Source: Lachnospiraceae bacterium
GTDB taxonomy: Bacteria > Bacillota > Clostridia > Lachnospirales > Lachnospiraceae
Length of the DNA: 44,848 nucleotides
Direction of reading: 5' to 3'
Assembly: GCA_900751995.1 (NCBI GenBank)
Contig: CAADTP010000003.1
Span: 1-44,848 of the forward strand
Shown here: piece after piece, positions 31,983 to 40,966 of the stretch
How the letters are laid out: each line of letters starts with the position of its first letter
Position numbering within the stretch: the first letter of the stretch is position 1
Notes under the pieces: model-generated
The model's database searches: none
Told to the model about the DNA's origin: nothing
What the model saw: the letters and a program-made list of their open reading frames with translations, nothing else
Program-made: the position numbers and the translations under genes

Positions 31983-32996
31983 TTATAATTTACGTTGTTT
32001 GACGGGCTGTGCCCAATTTCTAAGATCCCGGTCCCGGATGATCTTCTCAAGTCCGCAGATCGTCGACTTCTCGTAGAAAGGCGATAAATTAAAGGATACG
32101 CCTGTATAGCTTGCCAGATAATTGTCGATATACGGAATACGTGTACTTCCACCGGTAAGATAGATTCCCTCTCTGGAAATATGATAAGCGATCTGCGGTG
32201 GGATTCGTTCCAGAAATATCTTCATCTCTGCCGCGATCGCATTCACACAGTCCATGATCCCGGCGTTCACGACATATCCGGAAATGATCTCTTCCCTCGG
32301 AAGGCCGGAAATACTGTCGATCCCGACCACCTTGCGGGCATCCTTTCGCTGATCGTTCAGTCGTCCCATGGCAATCTTAAGCCGCTTACCGGTACGTGTG
32401 CCGATCTGCAGATTATAACGCTTACGTATCTCTGCACAGATAGCTTCATTCATCTGTCTGCCGCCGATCGGAACCTTCCTGGACATAATAATATTTCCGT
32501 CCGTCAAAATGGAAAACTGCGTACTCTGTGCACCAATGTTGACGACCATACTTCCCTCATTCTTCTCCATTCGAATTCCCATGGCCAGTGCATCCGCTAT
32601 GGGAGCTTCCACCATATAAACCCGATTCTGACGAAGCCAGTGACCGTTTACCACATGATAATATGCACGTTTCTCAATCGCCGTCATATCCAGCGGAACT
32701 GAAAAAAACATATCCGATCCGATCCCGAGAAATTTATCAATCTTCTTCATCATGCTGTACAGGGCAATCTCCTGAAGTTCCAGATTGGCGATCATTCCAA
32801 AAGTCATCGGAGAGTTCACCGCAATATTTACCGGGGATTTTTCAAACATCTCATAGGCCTCATTTCCAATGGCAATGATCGTGTGCCCCTTGGATGCCAC
32901 CATGTTTTTTTCCATGTAACTCTTGTTCTTTAAAAAGGAATAGACTTTGATGGTGCTGCTGCCCAGGTCTATTCCGTACGTTTTTCGTAAAAGCAT
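31983..32996 (-). CDS. mreB: MreB/Mbl-family actin-like protein, divergent
   Basis: A 337-residue actin-like protein. Phosphate loop 1 is good (YGIDLGSSTIKVY). The connect and adenosine regions are recognisable (GRQMNEAI, YLTGGSTRIPYI). However, phosphate loop 2 reads MVVNIGAQSTQF (Asn153), whereas MreB normally has DIGGGT; the Asp and Gly residues of that loop are lost. It may be a slowly hydrolysing or non-hydrolysing paralogue. It heads the mreBCD block, 12 bp after radC. Confidence 0.9.
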   Translation of the reverse strand: MLLRKTYGIDLGSSTIKVYSFLKNKSYMEKNMVASKGHTIIAIGNEAYEMFEKSPVNIAVNSPMTFGMIANLELQEIALYSMMKKIDKFLGIGSDMFFSVPLDMTAIEKRAYYHVVNGHWLRQNRVYMVEAPIADALAMGIRMEKNEGSMVVNIGAQSTQFSILTDGNIIMSRKVPIGGRQMNEAICAEIRKRYNLQIGTRTGKRLKIAMGRLNDQRKDARKVVGIDSISGLPREEIISGYVVNAGIMDCVNAIAAEMKIFLERIPPQIAYHISREGIYLTGGSTRIPYIDNYLASYTGVSFNLSPFYEKSTICGLEKIIRDRDLRNWAQPVKQRKL

Positions 32997-33008
32997 AAAA
33001 CAATCCCT

Positions 33009-33719
33009 TCATTTCAGGTATTCTCCGAGTATTTCCTGTTCCCTGAAGCTGACATATCTGTGATCTCCAATGATGATATGATCCAGAAGAGAAATCCCAA
33101 GCATTTCTCCTGCTTTAAAGATCCTCTCCGTGATCTCACGGTCACAATGACTTGGTGCAGGATTGCCGCCAGGATGATTATGTACAAGTATCAGGCTGAC
33201 TGCATGATAGCGGAGTGCCTCCAGATATACTTCTCTTGGAGTGATCAGTGTCGCATTTACTGTTCCCTTGGACAATACAATATCATTCAGCAGATGGTTC
33301 TGATTGTCAAGCATCATACAGATCATCAGTTCCTGTTCCTGGTGTCGAAGCTGCTCCATATAATAGGCTGCGATCGAGTCCGGATTCTGAAAACTAAGTG
33401 CCGGTCTTGCAGCCGCACACGCCATGCGTTTGGAAAGTTCCCCGATGCATTTAAGCTGTACTGCCTTCACGGTACCGATCCCATGGATCTTCTTCAGATC
33501 TTCCAGTGAACTGTGAAGAAGTCCAAGCAGTCCCGGGTAGGAAGAATGCTCCATATGATTCAGGATTTCGTTTGCCAGTCCCAGAGAATTCATCCCCCTG
33601 GTACCGCACCGCAGAATCACTGCAAGGAGCTCACTGTCACTGAGCACTGCCTCTCCATCCCGTATACATTTCTCATAAGGACGCTCTGACTCCGGTATTT
33701 CTTTCATAATTTGATTCAT
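33009..33719 (-). CDS. radC: RadC-family JAMM-domain protein
   Basis: A 236-residue RadC. An N-terminal helix-hairpin-helix region (LEDLKKIHGIGTVKAVQLK) is followed by the C-terminal JAB1/MPN metal-binding domain with HNHPGGNPAPSHCD. Despite its name its DNA-repair role is unproven. It precedes mreB by 12 bp, the frequent radC-mreB arrangement, so it likely starts the shape operon. No strong promoter is seen in the 90 bp upstream. Confidence 0.94.
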   Translation of the reverse strand: MNQIMKEIPESERPYEKCIRDGEAVLSDSELLAVILRCGTRGMNSLGLANEILNHMEHSSYPGLLGLLHSSLEDLKKIHGIGTVKAVQLKCIGELSKRMACAAARPALSFQNPDSIAAYYMEQLRHQEQELMICMMLDNQNHLLNDIVLSKGTVNATLITPREVYLEALRYHAVSLILVHNHPGGNPAPSHCDREITERIFKAGEMLGISLLDHIIIGDHRYVSFREQEILGEYLK

Positions 33720-33783
33720 ATGTCTGCCTTTTGCTCTCTAAACAAGATCAGGCCCCCCGAAGAATCAAAACTCATTTTAGCAT

Positions 33784-33809
33784 AAAAAGAGGGAGATGTA
33801 CACTCCCTC
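33784..33809 (-). terminator. Terminator of the mutS-mutL-miaA unit
   Basis: GAGGGAG (33789-33795) and CTCCCTC (33803-33809) form a 7-bp stem with a 7-nt loop, followed on the - strand by TTTTT. It lies immediately after the last FAD protein stop and ahead of radC. Confidence 0.8.
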
Positions 33810-35396
33810 CTAAAAATTTCTGAATTTTTCACAAATGAATTCCGCCACTTTTATGCCATCCATAGCAGCAGATGTGATGCCTCCGGCATATCCGGCGCCT
33901 TCCCCGCAGGGATAGATTCCTTCTATATTAGATAGTCCTTCTTTGCTGCGGACAATCCTCACCGGAGAAGAAGTTCTGCTCTCAATTCCACTCAAAAGTG
34001 CATCTTCACGGTCAAATCCGGAAAGCTTTCTGCCGAAGGCAAGCATGCCCTCCTCGATGGAATCACCGACTGCCTTAGGAAGAATAGAACGGACATTGGA
34101 AAGGACAAATCCACCTTTCATCTGCGGTATCACCTCACCAAAGGCTGTACTCGCCTGATTTTTTCTGAAATCCCCAAAAAGCTGAACAGGAATCCTGCCT
34201 TCTCCAAGCTCCCAAGCCTTACGTTCCAGATCTCTCTGGAAAGCAATTCCCCCAAGTGGCGTATCATCCGGGAAATCGGAAGGACTCACGGTGACGATCA
34301 GGGCACTGTTTGCATTTTTACTGTCACGCGCCTGATAGCTCATGCCATTGACTGCCAGTCTTCCCGGTTCCGAAGAGGCATTCACGACATATCCACCCGG
34401 ACACATACAGAAAGAATACACTCCGCGTCCATTTTCGCAGGTATGTGTCACCTTATAGCTTGCAGCACCGAGGAATTCATTTTCCTCTTCTCCATAAAGA
34501 TCCATATTGATCATACTCTGCGGATGCTCCACTCGAAGACCGACAGCAAACGGTTTGGGTTCCATATAAACTCCCCGCCGATTTAACATCTCAAAGGTAT
34601 CTCTGGCGCTGTGACCAAGTGCCAGTACGCAGACCTCTGCCGGGATTTTCTCCTGAGCATTCACTTCCACTTCCTTCAGATGTCCCTCTTCAAAAAGCAG
34701 GTCTGTCATCTTCGCCTCAAAGCGGAAGCTGCCGCCCATCTCCTCGATCTGATGGCGGAGCGTTTCTACAATGCCGATCAGCACATCTGTCCCAAGGTGG
34801 GGCTTTTGCTGATAGACGATCTCCTGTGGGGCTCCTGCCTGTACAAAGCGTTTTAATACCTCATGGTTTCGTCCGTTTGGATCCTTGACCAGAGTATTCA
34901 GCTTTCCGTCAGAAAAAGTTCCTGCACCGCCTTCTCCGAACTGAACATTGGAATCAGGATTCAGGACACCATTCTTCCAGAAATGATCCACGGTCTCCTT
35001 TCGTCTGGATGCTTGCTCACCGCGCTCCAGAACCAGAGGACGATAGCCGGCTTTTGCCAGATACCAGGCACAAAAAAGACCGGCCGGTCCGCTTCCGACG
35101 ATGACCGGTGGATGTACGAGCCTGGTACTTCCCGGTTTCGGAAACTGGTATTCCTTCTTTTCTGTTGACATAATATTTTTATTGTGAACTTTTTTTAATA
35201 TCTGTTTTTCATTCGGAACGACAACATCCACCGTATAGACAAATTTCTTGTCTTCTTTATGTCTGGCATCCAGAGACTGTCTTATAATCTCATATGAAAA
35301 ACTTCCCTCCGGACACTTCAGCGTCCGTGCAATTTTTTTGTGAAGCTGTACTTCTGTATGATTCACAGAAAGCTTTAACTGTGTGATCCGTATCAT
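33810..35396 (-). CDS. FAD-dependent oxidoreductase of the YhiN/YtfP-like uncharacterised class
   Basis: A 528-residue flavoprotein. After an N-terminal alpha/beta domain (about 1-80) comes the dinucleotide-binding GSGPAGLFCAWYL, then FGEGGAGTFSDGKL, and near the C-terminus GIYPCGEGAGYAGG, the usual FAD-site ending of this family. Substrate is unknown. I start at 35396, where ATG overlaps the stop of the upstream FAD gene by 4 bp and AAAGGAG precedes; the longer frame starts inside that gene. Confidence 0.85.
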   Translation of the reverse strand: MIRITQLKLSVNHTEVQLHKKIARTLKCPEGSFSYEIIRQSLDARHKEDKKFVYTVDVVVPNEKQILKKVHNKNIMSTEKKEYQFPKPGSTRLVHPPVIVGSGPAGLFCAWYLAKAGYRPLVLERGEQASRRKETVDHFWKNGVLNPDSNVQFGEGGAGTFSDGKLNTLVKDPNGRNHEVLKRFVQAGAPQEIVYQQKPHLGTDVLIGIVETLRHQIEEMGGSFRFEAKMTDLLFEEGHLKEVEVNAQEKIPAEVCVLALGHSARDTFEMLNRRGVYMEPKPFAVGLRVEHPQSMINMDLYGEEENEFLGAASYKVTHTCENGRGVYSFCMCPGGYVVNASSEPGRLAVNGMSYQARDSKNANSALIVTVSPSDFPDDTPLGGIAFQRDLERKAWELGEGRIPVQLFGDFRKNQASTAFGEVIPQMKGGFVLSNVRSILPKAVGDSIEEGMLAFGRKLSGFDREDALLSGIESRTSSPVRIVRSKEGLSNIEGIYPCGEGAGYAGGITSAAMDGIKVAEFICEKFRNF

Positions 35397-36577
35397 CTTT
35401 GCTCCTTTGCCGCATATCTGCCTGCCACTGCTCCGCTTGACCACGCCCACTGCAGATTATAGCCTCCGCAGGGACCGTCAATATCCAGGAGTTCCCCCGC
35501 AAAATGCAGTCCCTGACAAAGCAGGGATTCCAGTGTTTCCGGGTTTATTTCTGTAGTATCTACCCCTCCGGTGCAGACCTGTGCCTGCTCAAATCCGCTG
35601 GTTCCCTTTATTTCAAGCGGAAATGCCGTCATTGCCATGCAGAGGTCTTTTTGCTTTTGAAGGACTTTGATCAGCTTATCCGGAAGCAGGCCGAGAAGTC
35701 TCTCTGCCGCAGAAAGCTCCGGATATTTCTTTTCCCTTTCCAAAAGAAGTTCCCGGACAGCTGTTTCTGTATATTCCGGAAAAAAATTCAATGTGACAGA
35801 CACCTTTTTTTTCTGATCCAGTGCCCTTGCTGCCGCTCCGCTGATCTGAAATACAGGAATACCAGAAATACCATACTCTGTCAGCTGAAGCTCTCCGGTT
35901 TCGCTGTCAGATACCTCTCCATCGATCCACAGCGTCACCTTACCTTCCGTACGTACCCCTGCCCAGGAAGAGAAGAAATTTCCCTTCGCCTTCAGTCCTG
36001 TGAGTGCCGGAAGCGGTCTTAAAACAGAATGCCCAAGTTCCTCTGCAAGGACATAACCACTTCCGTCAGAGCCCGGAACCTTTGAAGCTTTGGAGCCATT
36101 TGCAAGAATGACAGCATCACCTTCATACGTCCAGCCTTCGGTCTGAACCTTCCAGGTATTCTGTTCTTTATAGATTTTTAAGACCTTTTCCCTGGTTTTG
36201 ATTTTTACTTTGAGGGAACGAGCTCTGAGAAGCAAAAGCTCCGGAATATATTTCGCCTGCCCTCCACGAGGATACAGCCAGCCCTTTTTCTCTATCACGA
36301 CAATTCCCAGTTCATCAAAAAATCTTAAGGTATCTTCCAGAGAAAACTGAGCAAGGATCTTCTTTGCAAACTCTGGATGTTCTCCGTGAAAATACTTCCA
36401 GGACATATCCTGGTTTGTCAGATTGCAGCGCCCATTTCCTGTCACACAGATTTTGCGTCCCGGCTTCTCGTTCTGTTCCAGGATCGTGACGGCGGCTCCG
36501 TTTCTCGCTGCCATGATTCCTGCGGTAAGTCCGGATGCACCACCACCGACAATGATCACCTGTCGTTTTTTATCCAT
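35393..36577 (-). CDS. BaiN/HI0933-family flavoprotein
   Basis: A 394-residue NAD(P)/FAD protein. The N-terminal GGGASGLTAGIMAA Rossmann loop and GRKICVTGNGRCNLTN are the HI0933 hallmarks; the C-terminus has CTGGVDTTEINPETLES and DIDGPCGGYNLQWAW. Some relatives act in bile-acid dehydroxylation (BaiN), but most have no known substrate. No other bai gene is present, so that role is not claimed. It overlaps the downstream FAD gene by 4 bp. Confidence 0.9.
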   Translation of the reverse strand: MDKKRQVIIVGGGASGLTAGIMAARNGAAVTILEQNEKPGRKICVTGNGRCNLTNQDMSWKYFHGEHPEFAKKILAQFSLEDTLRFFDELGIVVIEKKGWLYPRGGQAKYIPELLLLRARSLKVKIKTREKVLKIYKEQNTWKVQTEGWTYEGDAVILANGSKASKVPGSDGSGYVLAEELGHSVLRPLPALTGLKAKGNFFSSWAGVRTEGKVTLWIDGEVSDSETGELQLTEYGISGIPVFQISGAAARALDQKKKVSVTLNFFPEYTETAVRELLLEREKKYPELSAAERLLGLLPDKLIKVLQKQKDLCMAMTAFPLEIKGTSGFEQAQVCTGGVDTTEINPETLESLLCQGLHFAGELLDIDGPCGGYNLQWAWSSGAVAGRYAAKEQR

Positions 36578-36613
36578 AAATAACTCCTTCTCAGAAAAAA
36601 CGCGGTCCCTGCT

Positions 36614-37897
36614 TTATTTTACAGGCAGAGTTACCAGATTTTTCTCTACCAGTTTCTGAAGCGACATCAGAACACCCAGTTTGGCATGCTCAAAGGTAAG
36701 TCCGCCCTGGAAATAAACTGCATATGGCGGTTTTACCGGACCATCTGCGGAAAGCTCAATGGAAGAGCCCTGCACGAAGGCACCCGCTGCCATGATGACC
36801 TGGCTGTCATATCCCGGCATATCCCACGGTTCCGGATCCACATAGCTGTCAACCGGCGCTGCTGCCTGGATTCCCTTACAGAATGCGATCAGTGCTTCCG
36901 GGGAACCAAGTGTAACTGCCTGAATGATATCCTGCCGTGGCTCGCTTCCGTTTGGAACAACCGGAAAACCAAGCTTCTCATAGATGTTCGCTGCAAAAAC
37001 AGCACCCTTTAAGGCTCCCTTGGTCACCATCGGAGCAAGGAAAAAGCCCTGGTAGAAAGAACGGTTTACACCAAGAGAAGCACCTACTTCCATCCCAAGA
37101 CCAGGACAGGTCATACGGGCTGCCGCATTTTCCACACATTCTTTTGTTCCTGCGATATAGCCTCCGATCGGTGCCAGTCCGCCGCCCGGATTCTTGATAA
37201 GAGAACCTACGATCATATCTGCTCCGACATCACTTGGCTCCACTGTATCGACAAATTCACCGTAGCAGTTGTCCACCATACAGATGACATCCGGTTTGAT
37301 TCCCTTTACGAATGCGATCAGTTCTCCGATCTGCTTTACAGAATAGGAAGGTCTTGTCTGATATCCCTTGGAACGCTGAATTTCCACAAGACGTGTTTTT
37401 TCATTGATCGCAGTGCGGATCGCATCGTAATCAAAGGTTCCGTCTTCTTTTAAATCTACCTGTTTATAGGTAACACCATATTCTGCAAGAGAGCCTCTGG
37501 ACGGGCGGATACCGATCACTTCCTCCAGGGTATCATAAGGTTTTCCTGCCGGTGCCAGGATTTCATCGCCTGGGCGCAGATTTCCAAACAATGCGATCGC
37601 AAGTGCGTGAGTCCCGCAGGTAATCTGTGAACGGATCAGGCAGGCTTCCGTATGGAACGTATCTGCATACACTTTTTCCAGAGTGTCACGACCGAAATCA
37701 TCATAGCCATACCCTGAAGAAGACTGAAAGCAGTCTGCACTGACTTTGTTTTTCTGCATTGCCAGAAGTACCTTCATCTGATTGTATTCTGCAATCTCAT
37801 CAAATTTCTGAAAACGTTCCTTTAAAGATGCTTCAATCTCTTTTCCAAAATCGTAGACTTCAGAAGAAATCCCAAGCTGTTCATACATTTCTTTCAT
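36614..37897 (-). CDS. Methionine gamma-lyase-like PLP enzyme (YnbB family)
   Basis: A 427-residue fold-type I PLP enzyme of the group often called aluminium-resistance protein. The likely Schiff-base Lys is in GSLIKNPGGG, with SSGYGYDDFGRD and RSQITCGTHALAIALFG near the N-terminus and GLGMEVGASLGVNRSF later. Family annotation suggests a C-S lyase, but the substrate is unproven. It lies 21 bp after miaA, an arrangement common in Clostridia. Confidence 0.87.
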   Translation of the reverse strand: MKEMYEQLGISSEVYDFGKEIEASLKERFQKFDEIAEYNQMKVLLAMQKNKVSADCFQSSSGYGYDDFGRDTLEKVYADTFHTEACLIRSQITCGTHALAIALFGNLRPGDEILAPAGKPYDTLEEVIGIRPSRGSLAEYGVTYKQVDLKEDGTFDYDAIRTAINEKTRLVEIQRSKGYQTRPSYSVKQIGELIAFVKGIKPDVICMVDNCYGEFVDTVEPSDVGADMIVGSLIKNPGGGLAPIGGYIAGTKECVENAAARMTCPGLGMEVGASLGVNRSFYQGFFLAPMVTKGALKGAVFAANIYEKLGFPVVPNGSEPRQDIIQAVTLGSPEALIAFCKGIQAAAPVDSYVDPEPWDMPGYDSQVIMAAGAFVQGSSIELSADGPVKPPYAVYFQGGLTFEHAKLGVLMSLQKLVEKNLVTLPVK

Positions 37898-37918
37898 TTC
37901 TTATCTGTTCCTCTCTCG

Positions 37919-38872
37919 TTAATTTCTTTCAAGAATACCTCGTTCACTGAGTATATTCATCATATATTCCAGTATTTCACTCTCATTCCAGTGAAATGCT
38001 TCTTTATCCAGCCAGATCACGTCCTGTTCTCTTCTGAACCAGGTCAGCTGGCGCTTTGCAAAATGCCTTGTGTCCCTTTTAAGGATGCGGATTGCCTCTT
38101 CAAGAGGATATTCTCCGTCCAGACAGGCCAGGATCTCCTTGTATCCAAGTCCCTGCATGGATACCATTTCCCGATGACATCCACGTTCTTTTAACGCTTT
38201 GACTTCCTCAAGAAGTCCCTCCTCCATCATCTTATCTACACGTTGATCGATGCGTTCATACAAAATCTCTCTCGGTGCGTTCAGGACAAAATATGCCAGA
38301 TTGTACGGGGAAACCTGCTGCTTTTGTTCGTCGTTATGCTCTGAGATCGGTGTTTTATTCTGATGATAGAATTCCAGGGCACGGATCACACGCTTCACAT
38401 TGTTGGCATGAATATTCTGTGCACTCTTGGGATCCACTTCCTTGAGTTTCTCATGAAGATATTCTGCCCCTTTTTCTCTGGCGAGGCCTTCCAGCTCCTC
38501 CCGATAGGAGGTTTCCTGTTCTGCCTGGGTAAAATCAATATCCCTGGTAACTGCCTGAATATAAAATCCTGTTCCTCCTACCAGGATCGGTATTTTTCCC
38601 TTTGCATAGATCTCTTTCATGGCAGCTTTGGCCATTTCCTGAAATTTCACAATATGAAACTCATCCTCTGGCTCCAGCACATCTACCAGATAGTGCGTGA
38701 CACCCTGCATTTCCTCTCTGCGGATCTTGGCGGAACCGATGTCCATTCCTTTATAAACCTGCATGGAGTCTGCAGAGATGATCTCTCCGTTTACTGCCTT
38801 CGCCAGCGAGATCGAAAGACTTGTTTTTCCTACTGCGGTTGGCCCCGTCAGTACGATCAGTGGCTTTTTCAT
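37919..38872 (-). CDS. miaA: tRNA dimethylallyltransferase
   Basis: A 317-residue MiaA, which adds a dimethylallyl group to A37 of tRNAs reading U-starting codons. Motifs: P-loop TGPTAVGKTSLS, the DSMQVYKGMDIGSAK tRNA-binding block, PILVGGTGFYI and RDTRHFAKRQLTWFRR near the end. It starts 9 bp after mutL; miaA-mutL coupling is widespread. Confidence 0.96.
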   Translation of the reverse strand: MKKPLIVLTGPTAVGKTSLSISLAKAVNGEIISADSMQVYKGMDIGSAKIRREEMQGVTHYLVDVLEPEDEFHIVKFQEMAKAAMKEIYAKGKIPILVGGTGFYIQAVTRDIDFTQAEQETSYREELEGLAREKGAEYLHEKLKEVDPKSAQNIHANNVKRVIRALEFYHQNKTPISEHNDEQKQQVSPYNLAYFVLNAPREILYERIDQRVDKMMEEGLLEEVKALKERGCHREMVSMQGLGYKEILACLDGEYPLEEAIRILKRDTRHFAKRQLTWFRREQDVIWLDKEAFHWNESEILEYMMNILSERGILERN

Positions 38873-38881
38873 AAAACACTC

Positions 38882-40936
38882 CTATACGATTCGTTTAAAT
38901 TTCTTTTCCATTTCTGTCTTTGTCATGGAAATGATCGTTGGTCTTCCATGCGGACAGTGATATGGATTTTCCAGTGTCATAAGTTCATCCAGAAGCTTCT
39001 CTGCTTCCTCCATAGATAAGCGGTTATTACCCTTGACTGCTGCCTTACAGGCCATCGTTGCCAGCCTTGAAGCAAAAATATCCAGAGTATCCTTACTGTG
39101 ATCGCTCTCCAGCTTATCCAGCATCTCAAGGAAAAGTTCCTCCTCCGTCAGTCCATACAGATTAGACGGCACTGCACTGATACAGTACTCACGTCCTCCA
39201 AAATGCTCGATCTCAAAGCCAAACTTCTCAAAATAATCTCTGTTTGCATTCAGGACTTCCTCCTCCTGCATGTTCAGGGAGACAATAAGTGGCGGTGTCA
39301 GATACTGAGAATCTATGGAATGCTCCCGGAACTTTCTGACCAGACGCTCATAGTAGATTTTTTCATGCGCAGCATGCTGATCGATGATATAAAATTTATC
39401 CTCAAACTGTGCCAGCCAGTAGGTGTCAAACACCTGACCGATCATGCGGATGCGGCTTCTGGACTGCGGAGAGAGTAACTTCTCCTCAAAAAGCTCCAGC
39501 TGCTTAGGTTCCGGTTCATTTACTTTTTGTTCTGCCTCTTTCGGCTTTCCTTCTTTTACTTCTGACTGTATTGTTTCCGGCCGTTTTGACTCTGACAGTT
39601 CCGGTTCCGATCGCCTGAGTTCTGGCTGCTTTTCTTCCGGATTTACTTCTGATCTTATTTCCGGCTTTTCTTCCGGTTCTTTTTCCGGCTTGGAAGGCAG
39701 TACGGCTGCCTGTCGGCTCTTTGCTTCATCCAGTTCCTGATTTTTCTTGAGAGTTCCCTCAAAAAAAGTTTCCTCCAGAGGCGTAAATACCGGACTTTCG
39801 CGAACCAGAGAGTGTGTCGCAGAAGCTTTGTAAAACTGCTCTCTTCGTTTCTGTTCGAACGGTTCCGGCACTGCAGCGGATTTTACAGTTTCTTTCGCCT
39901 CTTTCTTCACAGGTTCATCTGTGCCGAGTGTCACCTTCGGAATCATTTCCCGTCTGGTCAGGGCGGTATGGACGGTATCATAGACAGCATCATAGACCTC
40001 CTGTTCTCTGGCAAAACGCACTTCCCTCTTGGCAGGATGAACATTGACGTCCAGGTCATTTCCTTCCATTTCCATCCGAAGAGAGACAAACGGGAATTTA
40101 TGCTGCATCAGAAATCCTTTGTAGGCATTCTCGATTGCCTTTGTGATGATGTTGTTTTTGACATAACGGCCATTGATATAATAATTCTCAAATGAGCGGT
40201 TTCCGCGGGCGATCTCCGGTTTACCGACGAATCCGGTGATCTTCATAAAAGAATTTTCCCATTCCACCTCCAGAAGTGCCTTTGCAATATCTCTTCCGTA
40301 CACGCTGTAGATCACATCACGGACACTGTAGTTCCCAGAGGTATGCAGCTTCACCTGTTTGTTCTGAATATATTTAAAGGAAATTTCCGGATGTGAAAGT
40401 GCCAGCTGCTCCATCAGGGTGTGGATATAGTTTGCCTCCGTACTATCCGATTTCAGAAATTTACTCCGGGCCGGTGTGTTATAAAAGAGATTCCTTACCA
40501 GAAAAGTCGTTCCTTCCGGTGCTCCCAGTTCCTCCAGCGAATGCTCCATTCCACCCTCTATCACATAGCGGTTTCCACTGATGGCAGACGGTGTCTTGGT
40601 AATCAGTTCCACCTGGGAGACTGCCGCAATACTGGAAAGTGCCTCGCCACGAAATCCCAGCGATGCTATGTGCTCCAGATCTTCCACCTTCTCAATCTTG
40701 CTGGTGGCATGACGGAGAAAGGCCAGCGGGATCTGCTCTTCTTCCATACCGGATCCATTGTCTGTAATGCGGATCAGTTTTTTGCCGCCGTCCGTGATCT
40801 CTACGGTAACAGCCGTCGCTCCGGCATCGATCGCATTTTCTACCAGTTCCTTCACAACAGAAGAGGGACGCTCTACCACTTCACCGGCTGCGATCTTGTC
40901 AATTGTATTCTGGTCCAAAACTGCTATTTTTCTCAA
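38882..40936 (-). CDS. mutL: DNA mismatch repair protein MutL
   Basis: A 684-residue MutL. The N-terminal GHKL ATPase has GEVVERPSSVVKELVENAID, ITDNGSGM and SLGFRGEALSSI. A long Pro/Glu/Lys/Ser linker (about 395-485) is followed by a C-terminal endonuclease domain with DQHAAHEKIYYERL (about 518) and CPHGRPT near the end, so it is the nicking type of MutL found where MutH is absent. Three in-frame repeats of PE/RSE-type units fill the linker. Confidence 0.96.
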   Translation of the reverse strand: MRKIAVLDQNTIDKIAAGEVVERPSSVVKELVENAIDAGATAVTVEITDGGKKLIRITDNGSGMEEEQIPLAFLRHATSKIEKVEDLEHIASLGFRGEALSSIAAVSQVELITKTPSAISGNRYVIEGGMEHSLEELGAPEGTTFLVRNLFYNTPARSKFLKSDSTEANYIHTLMEQLALSHPEISFKYIQNKQVKLHTSGNYSVRDVIYSVYGRDIAKALLEVEWENSFMKITGFVGKPEIARGNRSFENYYINGRYVKNNIITKAIENAYKGFLMQHKFPFVSLRMEMEGNDLDVNVHPAKREVRFAREQEVYDAVYDTVHTALTRREMIPKVTLGTDEPVKKEAKETVKSAAVPEPFEQKRREQFYKASATHSLVRESPVFTPLEETFFEGTLKKNQELDEAKSRQAAVLPSKPEKEPEEKPEIRSEVNPEEKQPELRRSEPELSESKRPETIQSEVKEGKPKEAEQKVNEPEPKQLELFEEKLLSPQSRSRIRMIGQVFDTYWLAQFEDKFYIIDQHAAHEKIYYERLVRKFREHSIDSQYLTPPLIVSLNMQEEEVLNANRDYFEKFGFEIEHFGGREYCISAVPSNLYGLTEEELFLEMLDKLESDHSKDTLDIFASRLATMACKAAVKGNNRLSMEEAEKLLDELMTLENPYHCPHGRPTIISMTKTEMEKKFKRIV

Positions 40937-40966
40937 GGCTGCCTCCTCATTCCATGGTACGCTCTT

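Noticed and set aside
38363..39019. 218-codon frame antisense to miaA/mutL
   Set aside because: Shadow frame crossing two real genes; rich in Cys, Phe and His as expected of antisense reading.
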